Of a DNA stretch of 64,000 bases, positions 1 through 7,799 are shown piece by piece; the first letter of the stretch is position 1; each line of letters begins with the position of its first letter. The notes beneath the pieces are model-generated. The model saw only the letters and a program-made list of their open reading frames with translations. It did not search any database and was not told the origin of the DNA. Where the stretch lies: NCBI RefSeq assembly GCF_900104795.1, contig NZ_FNTG01000001.1:2976001-3040000 (forward strand). The letters run 5' to 3'. Made by a program: the position numbers and the translations under genes. This DNA comes from Burkholderia sp. WP9 (GTDB lineage: Bacteria; Pseudomonadota; Gammaproteobacteria; Burkholderiales; Burkholderiaceae).

Positions 1-60
1 ATCAAGGACAAGAAGGAACGCAGCGACGCGGACGATCCGAACGCGGGCGCGCAAGTCTGA
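1..60 (+). CDS. C-terminal end of an unidentified protein (5' truncated)
   Basis: The first 19 codons of the window read open to a TGA at 58-60. The encoded tail is very polar, with a lysine/glutamate/aspartate-rich stretch ending in DPNAGAQV. The gene begins before the window, so no domain is visible and I do not recognise the product. That the frame is real is supported mainly by the strong terminator hairpin beginning 28 bases after the stop. It converges with the transporter gene on the other strand. Confidence 0.5.
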   Translation: MKDKKERSDADDPNAGAQV

Positions 61-87
61 TCCTGTTTTAGGTCAGACCTCGGAATG

Positions 88-120
88 CAAAAGGCCGGTT
101 CATGATGAACCGGCCTTTTG
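88..120. terminator. Bidirectional rho-independent terminator
   Basis: A perfect inverted repeat of 16 bases on each side of one central base (arm CAAAAGGCCGGTTCAT). Reading either way, the stem ends in a short T run (CCTTTTG). It lies between the truncated plus-strand gene and the minus-strand transporter, so it can end both converging transcripts. Confidence 0.85.
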
Positions 121-203
121 CGTTTACCGCCGCCCTGCCTTACCGTCGCCCTGCTTCACCACCGCGCCGCGCCCATCCGCTGCGGCAACGGCAAGCATAC
201 GCC

Positions 204-1481
204 TCAGCGGAACCCGAGCTTGCGCCGCGCCGCCATCAGCGCGACGAGGCTCACCACCGCGGCGAAAATCAGGTAGTAACTCGGCGCGGTCTTCGAACCC
301 GTCGCGCTGATCAGCCACGCAATGATGAACGGCCCGAAGCCGCCGAAAATCGTCACGGCAATGTTATAAGCCAGCGACATGCCGGTCGTACGCGTTTGCA
401 CCGGAAACATCTCCGAGAGCAGACCCGGCAGCGCCGCGAAATAACCCGTCATCAGAAATCCGAACACGATCTGCATGGCGATCAAGGTGCCGAAAGTCGG
501 ATGCGCGACCAGGTACGCGAAGGCCGGGTTGATCAGCACGAGCAGCAGCAACGCCGAGATCAGCATGATCGTGGTGCGCCCGTGCCGGTCGGACAAATGG
601 CCGACCAGCGGCGAGAACACCATCTGGATCACGCCGGTCAGTGCGATCGCCGCGAACGCGACTGAAGGCGCCAGTCCCAATTGCTTCACGCCGAAGGTTG
701 GCATGAACAGCACCAGATACGTCGATACCGTGCCGAGCACCACCACGCCGATCGCGATCAGAAGGCGCAATTTCTGGCTGGTGAAGGTATCGCGCAGCGG
801 CGTCGTGGTCGTTTCGGCGGCGAGGAATTCGGGCGTCTCATCGAGCCTGGTGCGGATGTACCAGGCGACCGGCCCGATCAGGAGGCCAAAGAAGAACGGC
901 ACACGCCAACCCCACGAGGCCATCTGCTCAGGCGAAAGCTTGCCGGTGAGCAGTACACCGAAGCCGGCGGCAAGCAGCGTGGTGAGCCCCTGACTCGCCA
1001 CCTGCCAGCTCGCGAAAAAGCCGCGCCGCCCCGGCACGTGTTCCGCGAGAAAGGCGGTGGCGCTGCCGAACTCGCCGCCGGCCGAAAAGCCTTGCATCAG
1101 ACGGGCCAATACAAGAATCACCGGTGCGGCGAGGCCGATGCTCTGATAGGTCGGCAGGACCGCGATGATTAACGTGCCGGCCATCATCAGCAGGATCGAG
1201 AGTGTGAGCGCCGCCTTGCGGCCGGCGCGGTCGGCGTAGGCGCCGATCACGATCGCGCCGAGCGGCCGCATGAAGAACGACACGCCGAAGGTGCCGAGGG
1301 TGAGGAGGAGCGACACCGTGTCGTTACCGGCCGGAAAAAACAGCTTCGCGATGACCACCGCGAAAAATCCGTACACCACCAGATCGAACCATTCCAGCGC
1401 GTTGCCGATCGAGGCCGCGACCACCGCGCGCCACGAACTTTGCCGGCTCTCCGTGAGGCTTGCTGCTGTCGTTGCGTTCAT
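204..1481 (-). CDS. MFS transporter, metabolite:H+ symporter (MHS) family
   Basis: A 425-residue inner-membrane protein with about twelve hydrophobic segments. Features of the MHS branch (relatives of ProP, KgtP, ShiA and citrate carriers) are the N-terminal GNALEWFDLVVYGFFA helix, the loop motif GAYADRAGRKAAL between helices 2 and 3, RLMQGFSAGGEFG in helix 4, and a second-half loop GHLSDRHGRTT. The substrate cannot be read from the sequence; organic acids or compatible solutes are typical for the family. The start at 1481 was chosen because GGAG lies 7 bases upstream (GGAGATCTGC-ATG) and the hydrophobic protein begins there; an upstream extension would add an implausible 86-residue leader. 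It is monocistronic: its own stop faces the 88-120 terminator, and the upstream operon is ended by the 1661-1702 terminator. Confidence 0.9.
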   Translation of the reverse strand: MNATTAASLTESRQSSWRAVVAASIGNALEWFDLVVYGFFAVVIAKLFFPAGNDTVSLLLTLGTFGVSFFMRPLGAIVIGAYADRAGRKAALTLSILLMMAGTLIIAVLPTYQSIGLAAPVILVLARLMQGFSAGGEFGSATAFLAEHVPGRRGFFASWQVASQGLTTLLAAGFGVLLTGKLSPEQMASWGWRVPFFFGLLIGPVAWYIRTRLDETPEFLAAETTTTPLRDTFTSQKLRLLIAIGVVVLGTVSTYLVLFMPTFGVKQLGLAPSVAFAAIALTGVIQMVFSPLVGHLSDRHGRTTIMLISALLLLVLINPAFAYLVAHPTFGTLIAMQIVFGFLMTGYFAALPGLLSEMFPVQTRTTGMSLAYNIAVTIFGGFGPFIIAWLISATGSKTAPSYYLIFAAVVSLVALMAARRKLGFR

Positions 1482-1660
1482 GCAGATCTCCAATTCGCGC
1501 GGAATATTATTCATGTGGGCGTGACGCCCTGAATGCCCGACTGGATGCGCGCACAACCAGTGCGGTGCCTGCGCTCTATGTACCCGAAAAATTAATACGG
1601 CGCGAGTGCGAAATTGCGCTATGCCGCTGCATAAGGCTTTCGGCGTCTCAGGCGGCCAAT

Positions 1661-1702
1661 AAAAAACCGCTTCGTCGCCAAAGCGAACGAAGCGGTTTTT
1701 TT
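1661..1702 (-). terminator. Rho-independent terminator of the cybB-yceI-yceI operon
   Basis: Read on the minus strand, the stem AACCGCTTCGT / ACGAAGCGGTT encloses an 11-base loop and is followed by six T. It begins 57 bases past the stop of the last YceI gene. The same stem also has a T run in the plus direction. Confidence 0.85.
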
Positions 1703-1759
1703 GTTGCGACGCAACGGTCGTGCGATTCAATACCCGCACGCGGCAGACGGGTTAAGCAT

Positions 1760-2341
1760 TTATTGCTTGATGCCTTCGGCCTGAATATGCAGCTTGGTAT
1801 CCATATTGAAGCCGTATTTGGCGCCGAAATCCATGCCGTAGTCAGCGCGGTTGAAATGGGCGCTCGCTTCCACCCCGCACACCTCGCGCTTGAGCACCGG
1901 ATGCGGCATGCACTTGAACGACTCGATCTTCAGATTCAGCGGCTTGGTGACACCGTGCATCGTCAGATTGCCGATCACTTCGACCGGCTTGTCGCCGTCG
2001 AACTTGATCTCGGTGCCCTTGTACGTCACCGAAGGATATTTGGCGACATCGAACAGCGCATCCGTCTTCAGATGCTCGTCGAGCTTGCTGTTGCCGGTGT
2101 CGATCGAAGCAGGATCGACCGTCACGTCGACGGTACCGGTTTTAGCCGAACGGTCGAGCGTGACCGTGCCGGAGCTCTTGGTGAACTTGCCGCGCCACAC
2201 CGAAAGACCGCCGAAGTGATCCGCCTCGAAGCTCGGATACGTGTGGGTCGGGTCGAGCTGATAGGTATCGGCCGCCGCGAACGCGCCCAATGAGAAAGAA
2301 GAAGCGAGCGCGCCGATGGCGATCAACATGGATGTTTTCAA
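1760..2341 (-). CDS. yceI: YceI family periplasmic lipid-binding protein (second copy)
   Basis: A 193-residue secreted protein of the YceI lipocalin-like beta-barrel family, whose members bind isoprenoid or other amphiphilic ligands in the periplasm. The N terminus is a signal peptide (basic KTS, then a hydrophobic run ending GAFAAA), and the mature part opens with [27 protein letters not shown], a typical YceI start. I prefer a TTG start at 2341: GGGAG lies 7 bases upstream of it, whereas the in-frame ATG at 2329 is about 19 bases from that site and would lose the basic signal-peptide n-region. It is the last gene of a three-gene operon with another yceI (55 bases upstream) and cytochrome b561. 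The two YceI copies are clearly diverged, so they probably bind different ligands or partners. Confidence 0.88.
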   Translation of the reverse strand: MKTSMLIAIGALASSFSLGAFAAADTYQLDPTHTYPSFEADHFGGLSVWRGKFTKSSGTVTLDRSAKTGTVDVTVDPASIDTGNSKLDEHLKTDALFDVAKYPSVTYKGTEIKFDGDKPVEVIGNLTMHGVTKPLNLKIESFKCMPHPVLKREVCGVEASAHFNRADYGMDFGAKYGFNMDTKLHIQAEGIKQ

Positions 2342-2396
2342 TTCGTGCTCCCAGGTTCCAGAAAAAAGCTGCCCCGCCCGAGCGGCGCGGCGAACG

Positions 2397-2960
2397 TCAC
2401 TTATGTGCTGCAACGATATGAAACTTGATGACCACTTCGTCGGCGACCACCGAGGTGTCTTTCCATTCGCCGGTGCCGATATCGAACTGCGAGCGCTTGA
2501 TCGGGAGTGAACCGTCGAAGGTTTGCACCGCGCCCTGCTGGGACACGGTGACCGGCACCACCACGGTCTGCGACTTGCCCTTGATGGTCAGCTTGCCGGT
2601 CACCTTGAACTGGTTGCCGCCGGCCGGCGCAATCGCGCTCGAGACAAAAGTGGCACTCGGATACGTCTTCGCGTCGAACCAGTCCTTGCCGCGCACCTGG
2701 TCGTTGTAGCTTTCGTCGCCGAGATCGTAGCTGGCCACGTCGATGCTGAACTGCGCACTGCCGTCGGCCGGTTTTGCCGGATCGAACTTGACCTGCGCGG
2801 TGAATTTACCGAATTTGCCTTCCACCGGCACATTCATCTGTTTCGACGTGGCCGTCACCGAACTCTTCGCGACGTCGACTTGCGCCATGGCGCTGCCGGC
2901 CACGGTCAACGAGGCCGCGGCAAAGGCGGCGAGCATGTAGCGATAAAACGAAACCTTCAT
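2397..2960 (-). CDS. yceI: YceI family periplasmic protein (first copy)
   Basis: A 187-residue secreted protein with a clear signal peptide ([19 protein letters not shown]... AGSAMAQ, cleavage after AMA-Q expected) and a YceI beta-barrel body: [23 protein letters not shown] near the N terminus and [15 protein letters not shown] near the end. YceI proteins are lipocalin-like carriers of polyisoprenoid or fatty ligands. The ATG at 2960 is preceded by AAGGAC at 4-9 bases. The gene starts only 8 bases after cytochrome b561, matching the yceJ-yceI arrangement of Escherichia coli, which suggests a redox or quinone-linked function with the cytochrome. Confidence 0.9.
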   Translation of the reverse strand: MKVSFYRYMLAAFAAASLTVAGSAMAQVDVAKSSVTATSKQMNVPVEGKFGKFTAQVKFDPAKPADGSAQFSIDVASYDLGDESYNDQVRGKDWFDAKTYPSATFVSSAIAPAGGNQFKVTGKLTIKGKSQTVVVPVTVSQQGAVQTFDGSLPIKRSQFDIGTGEWKDTSVVADEVVIKFHIVAAHK

Positions 2961-2968
2961 GGTTGTCC

Positions 2969-3529
2969 TTATTTGAGGAAAGGGAGCATGCGCGAAAGCA
3001 GACCGTCGCGATCCAGCCATTGATGCTTGAGCGCGGCCGCGACGTGCAGCGCGACGAGCACGAGCAGGGTGTAATTCAGCGTGATATGCACGTTCTTCAG
3101 CAGTTCCTTGAGGTGCGGGTCCGGCGCGATCAGGCGCGGCAGCGGAATCAGCCCGAGGTACACCACCGGCACGTTGGCCGCCGAACTATAGAGGTAGCCC
3201 GAAGCGGGAATCGCGATCATCAGCACGTACAGCAACACGTGTACGAGATGCGCCGCGCCACGCTGCCAGACCGGCATGCGGCGGGGCATCACGGGCGCCG
3301 CGTGCGTGGCGCGCCACAGAATGCGCAGGACGGCGAGCGCGAATACCGTCACGCCGATCCACTTGTGCCACGAAAAATACTTCAGCTTGGTGGGCGTGAA
3401 GCCCGGGATATCGGTCATCACCCAGCCGAGCGCGAAGCCGCATACGATCAGCAGCGCGATCAGCCAATGCAGGGCAATGGCAGTCGGCGAATACGATTCC
3501 CGGCTACTGAATGAAGGATTGAGTGCCAT
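2969..3529 (-). CDS. cybB: Cytochrome b561 family protein
   Basis: A 186-residue integral membrane di-heme cytochrome of the bacterial b561 (CybB/YceJ) family. Four transmembrane helices are visible, with candidate heme-ligand histidines in AIALHWLIAL (helix 1), FSWHKWIG (helix 2), AAHLVHVLLYV (helix 3) and LVALHVAAALKH (helix 4). The family moves electrons between quinol and periplasmic acceptors; E. coli CybB has been reported as a superoxide:quinone oxidoreductase. It leads a three-gene operon with two YceI proteins. The ATG at 3529 has only a weak ribosome-binding site. Confidence 0.9.
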   Translation of the reverse strand: MALNPSFSSRESYSPTAIALHWLIALLIVCGFALGWVMTDIPGFTPTKLKYFSWHKWIGVTVFALAVLRILWRATHAAPVMPRRMPVWQRGAAHLVHVLLYVLMIAIPASGYLYSSAANVPVVYLGLIPLPRLIAPDPHLKELLKNVHITLNYTLLVLVALHVAAALKHQWLDRDGLLSRMLPFLK

Positions 3530-3954
3530 GACAGGTCAACGCAAGCTAAGAGAGGTTAACGGCGCAGTCCGCGTGAATATTCCGGATGCCGATGCGCAAG
3601 GCATCGGTTCATCTGAACGGACAATGCCTGCGGCGACACGCGCCAAGGCGGCCATGCTACCCGAACCGGAAAAAACTGGCAGAGCGTTGCCGGAGGCCGC
3701 CCACGCGGAGTTTCAGCGCCCATGCCGCACGCATTGAACAATTAGGGACGGAGGCTGTCAGAGCTAGACGGATGCAATGTAGGATTAACCGCCCGCCGTC
3801 GTGCGCCCTGGCTCACAATCGTCACAATCCGACCTCGGCGCAACAGCCGGTGCGACGGCGGGGCGCCTTTGGTACTATTGCTCCACACTTTCATCAGACC
3901 TGCCAAAGAAACGGGCATTGCACGCTTCCCCTCACACTGTCAGCCCTTTGCCCT
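3530..3954. other. Intergenic region between divergent cybB and pqiA operons
   Basis: About 425 bases with no coding signal I trust. It must hold the promoters for both flanking operons. TACTAT at 3873-3878 could be a -10 box for pqiA, but no good -35 lies 16-18 bases before it. I see no repeats or strong hairpins. Confidence 0.5.
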
Positions 3955-4707
3955 ATGGAACATGACAACCTGATCGCGTGCCATGAGTGCGATACGCTGT
4001 TCCACAAACCCCGGCTTGTCGGGCGCACGCTCGCGCGCTGTCCGCGCTGCGGGGCTACGCTTTATCGCGGCGTCTCCCGCAAGCTCGACGCCATCAGCGC
4101 CATGACGCTGGGCGCGCTGATCACCTTCCTGATCGCGCAGGGCTTCCCGATCGTCGAACTCGAAACCAACGGCATCACGTCGCAGACTACGCTGTTCGGC
4201 GCGCTCGTCGCGCTGTGGGACGAGGACATGCAGATCGTCGCGGTCATGGTGTTCTGCTCGACCATCCTGTTCCCGCTGACCGAACTCGTCGCACTGCTCT
4301 ATGTGCTGATTCCGTTACGCGCCGGCTATGTGCCGCGCGCCTTCAACCGGGTGCTGCGCGCCATTCAATTCGTGCGCCCGTGGGGCATGATTGAAGTCTT
4401 CATGCTCGGGATACTGATCACCATCGTGAAGATGGTGAGTCTCGCGCGCGTGATTCCCGAGGCGGCGTTGTTTGCGTTCGGCGTGCTCACGCTGATGCTC
4501 GCCGTGGTGGTCACGTTCGATCCGCGCATTCTGTGGGACCTCGCCGACGAACTGGGCGCCCGCGACCAACGGCCGCTGCCGCGCACTTCCGCCGACAGCG
4601 CGGCCGCCGCCGTCAACTCGGTCGCCGGACCGCCCGCTCCGCCAGACGTGCGTGGCGCGGAGCCAACCGCGTTGCCGCCGGTGCCGCCGGTGCCACGTCG
4701 AGGATGA
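3955..4707 (+). CDS. pqiA: Paraquat-inducible protein A, first copy (PqiA)
   Basis: A 250-residue inner-membrane protein, first gene of a pqiA-pqiA-pqiB-pqiC operon. The N terminus carries a zinc-ribbon-like pair, CHECDTLFHKP and RCPRCGATLYRG, followed by four hydrophobic segments. The C-terminal tail is proline/alanine-rich. In E. coli, PqiA is a single protein with two such halves that works with the MCE protein PqiB and lipoprotein PqiC in lipid traffic between the membranes. Here the two halves are separate genes. The ATG at 3955 was chosen because the conserved zinc-ribbon starts just after it; longer reading upstream adds 123 low-complexity residues. Confidence 0.9.
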   Translation: MEHDNLIACHECDTLFHKPRLVGRTLARCPRCGATLYRGVSRKLDAISAMTLGALITFLIAQGFPIVELETNGITSQTTLFGALVALWDEDMQIVAVMVFCSTILFPLTELVALLYVLIPLRAGYVPRAFNRVLRAIQFVRPWGMIEVFMLGILITIVKMVSLARVIPEAALFAFGVLTLMLAVVVTFDPRILWDLADELGARDQRPLPRTSADSAAAAVNSVAGPPAPPDVRGAEPTALPPVPPVPRRG

Positions 4708-4714
4708 GCACGCC

Positions 4715-5401
4715 ATGAAATACATCACCGCGAGACGCGCGGGCCTCGTCAGTTGCCACGCGTGCGGACGCGTCGAGCCGCGCATTCGCTCCGTCACGGC
4801 GCAGCACTGTTCACGGTGCGGCGCGCACCTTCACTCGCGCAACCCCGACAGCCTGATGCGCACGTGGGCGCTGCTGATTGCCGCCGCGCTCCTGTATATT
4901 CCCGCGAACCTGCTGCCGGTGATGCACACGGCGTCGCTGCTCGGCTCCGAAGACGACACCATCATGAGCGGCGTCGTCTACTTCTGGACCTCGGGCGACT
5001 GGCCGCTCGCGGTGATCGTGTTTATCGCCAGCATCATGGTGCCGATGCTCAAGCTGAGCGTGCTGGTGCTGCTCACCATCACGGCGCAGCGCCGTTCGCG
5101 CTGGCGGCCCGACCAGCGCATCACGCTTTACCGGATGGTCGAGCGGATCGGGCGCTGGTCGATGCTGGACGTGTTCGTCGTCACGCTGACCGTCGCGCTG
5201 GTGCGCTTCAAATCGCTTGCCGTCATTACGGCCGGCCCGGGGGCGATCGCCTTCGGCTCGGTGGTGATTCTGACCATGCTGGCCTCCATGCAGTTCGACC
5301 CACGGCTCATCTGGGATCACGTGGAAGGCGGCGTTCAAGGCGGCGTGCAAGGCGGCGTGAAGCGCAATACCCAAAAACCTCAGGACCTCAAACATGACTA
5401 G
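4715..5401 (+). CDS. pqiA: Paraquat-inducible protein A, second copy (PqiA)
   Basis: A 228-residue paralogue of the preceding gene, with its own zinc ribbon (CHACGRVEPR and HCSRCGAHLHSR) and four transmembrane segments beginning at about residue 49. The two genes together would equal the two-domain PqiA of enteric bacteria. The ATG at 4715 follows GAGGA at 4700-4704 and starts 7 bases after the upstream stop; the gene overlaps pqiB by 8 bases. The C terminus carries a short repeat (GGVQ-GGVQ-GGVK) encoded by three 12-base tandem units at 5327-5362. Confidence 0.9.
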   Translation: MKYITARRAGLVSCHACGRVEPRIRSVTAQHCSRCGAHLHSRNPDSLMRTWALLIAAALLYIPANLLPVMHTASLLGSEDDTIMSGVVYFWTSGDWPLAVIVFIASIMVPMLKLSVLVLLTITAQRRSRWRPDQRITLYRMVERIGRWSMLDVFVVTLTVALVRFKSLAVITAGPGAIAFGSVVILTMLASMQFDPRLIWDHVEGGVQGGVQGGVKRNTQKPQDLKHD

Positions 5402-7052
5402 CCCGCAAGAACCGACGCCCGCCTCCGATGCGCCGCGCAACGATTCGAACGGACCGAAGCTGCCGCCCCAACTCCCAGACCCGGAAATCGAACCGCGCAG
5501 CCGCTGGCTGCCGTCTCTCGTCTGGGTGATTCCGCTGATCGCCGCGCTGATCGGCATCGCGCTCGTGATCAAATCGGTCACCGCGAAAGGCCCGACCATC
5601 ACGATCAGCTTCGTCAGCGCCGAGGGGCTCGAACCGGGCAAGACCAAGGTGAAGTACAAGGACGTCGACGTCGGCTCCGTGAAGACCATCACGCTGTCGA
5701 AAGATCTGTCGCACGTGCTGGTGCAGGTGCAGTTGACCAAGGAAGGCGAAGACTTCGCGGTCAAGGATTCGCGCTTCTGGGTGGTGCGGCCGCGCGTCGG
5801 CGCGAGCGGCGTGTCGGGTCTCACCACGCTGCTCTCGGGCGCGTATATCGGTGCGGACGCCGGGCACTCGCCGGATACCGAGAAGGACTTCGTCGGCCTT
5901 GAAACGCCGCCGCCGATTACCGGCGACCAGAAGGGTCACCAGTTCGTGCTGCACGGCGACTCGCTCGGCTCGATCGACATCGGCTCGCCGATCTTCTACC
6001 GGCGCGTGCAGGTCGGCCAGGTGGTCGGCTTCTCGCTCGACAAGGACGGCACCGGCGTGACCATGCAGGTCTTCGTGTCCGCGCCGTTCGACCAGTACGT
6101 CGGTACCAATTCGCGCTGGTGGCATGCGAGCGGCGTCGATCTGCGGCTCGATTCCAGCGGCTTCAAGCTGAACACGCAGTCGCTCGCCACGGTGATCGTG
6201 GGCGGCCTGTCGTTCCAGTCGCCGCCGGGGCAAGGCGTGGGCGCGCAGGCGCCGAACAACATGACCTTCCGCCTCGGTTCGGATGAAGCCGATGCGATGC
6301 GCGAGCCGGACGGCGTGCCGCTGCGCGTGGTGATGAACTTCAACCAGTCGCTGCGTGGCCTGTCGATCGGCGCACCGGTCGATTTCCGCGGCATCGTGCT
6401 GGGGCAGGTGACCAACATCGGCATCGACTACGATCCGAAGACGCGCAGCTTCACCATGCCGGTCACGATGAACCTCTATCCGGACCGCCTCGGCAGGCGC
6501 TTCCGCGAAACCGCGCCGGCACCGGGCAGCCTCGCGGGTCAAACCATGCTGCAACAGCTCGTCAAACACGGTTTGCGCGGCCAGTTGCGCACCGGCAATC
6601 TGATTACGAGCCAGTTGTACGTGGCGGTGGACATCTTCCCGAAGGCGCCGCCGGCAACCGTCGACGTGGCGAGCGATCCGCTCGAACTGCCGACCATTCC
6701 GAACACGCTCGACGAGTTGCAGCTCCAGGTCGCCGACATCGCGAAGAAGCTCGACAAGGTGCCGTTCGACCAGATCGGCAACAACCTCAACAGTGCGCTG
6801 AAGAATGCCGATCAGCTCTTCACGCGACTCGACAAGGAAGTGGTGCCGCAGGCCCGCGATACGCTCGCGGCGGCGAAGCAAACCTTCGGTTCGGCTGAGG
6901 CGACGTTGCAGCAGGACTCGCCGTTGCAGTCCGATGTTCATCAGGCGCTGCAGGAACTGACGCGCACGTTGCAGTCGCTCAATGCGCTGTCGGATTATCT
7001 GGAGCGCCATCCCGAATCGCTGTTGCGCGGTAAAACAGGAGATAAACCATGA
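5394..7052 (+). CDS. pqiB: Intermembrane transport protein PqiB (MCE family)
   Basis: A 552-residue protein with one N-terminal transmembrane helix (about residues 40-62, WLPSLVWVIPLIAALIGIALVI) and three MCE domains in the periplasmic part. These show as repeated segments such as ISFVSAEGLEPGKTKVKYKDVDVGSV, HGDSLGSIDIGSPIFYRRVQVG and FNQSLRGLSIGAPVDFRGIVLG. PqiB forms hexameric stacked rings topped by a C-terminal helical needle that spans the periplasm; here the tail from about residue 450 is heptad-rich and fits that needle. It overlaps pqiA by 8 bases and pqiC by 4, so translation is coupled. Confidence 0.95.
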   Translation: MTSPQEPTPASDAPRNDSNGPKLPPQLPDPEIEPRSRWLPSLVWVIPLIAALIGIALVIKSVTAKGPTITISFVSAEGLEPGKTKVKYKDVDVGSVKTITLSKDLSHVLVQVQLTKEGEDFAVKDSRFWVVRPRVGASGVSGLTTLLSGAYIGADAGHSPDTEKDFVGLETPPPITGDQKGHQFVLHGDSLGSIDIGSPIFYRRVQVGQVVGFSLDKDGTGVTMQVFVSAPFDQYVGTNSRWWHASGVDLRLDSSGFKLNTQSLATVIVGGLSFQSPPGQGVGAQAPNNMTFRLGSDEADAMREPDGVPLRVVMNFNQSLRGLSIGAPVDFRGIVLGQVTNIGIDYDPKTRSFTMPVTMNLYPDRLGRRFRETAPAPGSLAGQTMLQQLVKHGLRGQLRTGNLITSQLYVAVDIFPKAPPATVDVASDPLELPTIPNTLDELQLQVADIAKKLDKVPFDQIGNNLNSALKNADQLFTRLDKEVVPQARDTLAAAKQTFGSAEATLQQDSPLQSDVHQALQELTRTLQSLNALSDYLERHPESLLRGKTGDKP

Positions 7053-7798
7053 TGCTTGCCCGGCTTCCTCGCCCGCCGCGCGGGTTCGCGCGCGGCGCCG
7101 TTCTTGCCGGCGCTCTGGCCGGACTGGTGACGCTCGCGGCGTGCTCGTCGCCGTCGAGCCGCTTTTATACGCTGGGAGCGGATAGCGCTGCCGGAGCCGC
7201 CGCGCCGGTCAGCGCCCGCACGGCGGCTGCGCCCGCGTGGCTGATCGAAGTCGCGCCGATCGACGTGCCGCCGCAGGTGTCGAAGAATCAACTGGTCGTG
7301 CAAACCGGACCGACGCAGGTCAAAGTGCTCGAGGAAGAGCGCTGGGCCTCACTGCCCGGCGACGAGATCCGGCGTGCGTTGTCGACGAGTCTGACGCAGC
7401 AGCTCAACACGATCGACGTGTTCGGCACCGCGCACCCGGATGCCACGCCGGTGTATCGGGTCAGCATGAACGTGCAGCGCTTCGAGTCATGGCCGGGTTC
7501 GCATGCGTTGATCGACGCGGTGTGGAGCGTTCGCGCGGTACGCAGCAACACGGTGATGACGTGCCGCAGCGTGGTCAGCGAACCGGTGAGCGGCGGGTAT
7601 GACGCGCTGGTCGACGGGCATCGGCGCGCGCTGCAGCGGATTTCCGTGCAGGTGGCTTCAGCGGTACAGGCCATGGCTGCCGCTGCTCCGCAAGGTCAAG
7701 GCGCCAAGGCGACCTCTTCCTCGGCCAAAGGAGCGACTGTGAGCGCGGCAGTGCCGGCGTGTCCTTCAGCGGACAGCGCTGCGGGAGCCGGCGCCTGA
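7049..7798 (+). CDS. pqiC: Outer-membrane lipoprotein PqiC (ABC-type transport auxiliary family)
   Basis: A 249-residue lipoprotein with a basic n-region, a hydrophobic stretch and a lipobox LAAC (Cys32) followed by SSPSSRFYTLG, the characteristic start of the PqiC/ABC transport auxiliary family. PqiC sits in the outer membrane and docks on the PqiB needle. Its ATGA start overlaps the pqiB stop by four bases. The C-terminal 40 residues are low-complexity Ala/Ser-rich. A GTG-started membrane protein gene follows two bases after its stop. Confidence 0.92.
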   Translation: MMLARLPRPPRGFARGAVLAGALAGLVTLAACSSPSSRFYTLGADSAAGAAAPVSARTAAAPAWLIEVAPIDVPPQVSKNQLVVQTGPTQVKVLEEERWASLPGDEIRRALSTSLTQQLNTIDVFGTAHPDATPVYRVSMNVQRFESWPGSHALIDAVWSVRAVRSNTVMTCRSVVSEPVSGGYDALVDGHRRALQRISVQVASAVQAMAAAAPQGQGAKATSSSAKGATVSAAVPACPSADSAAGAGA

Positions 7799-7799
7799 A

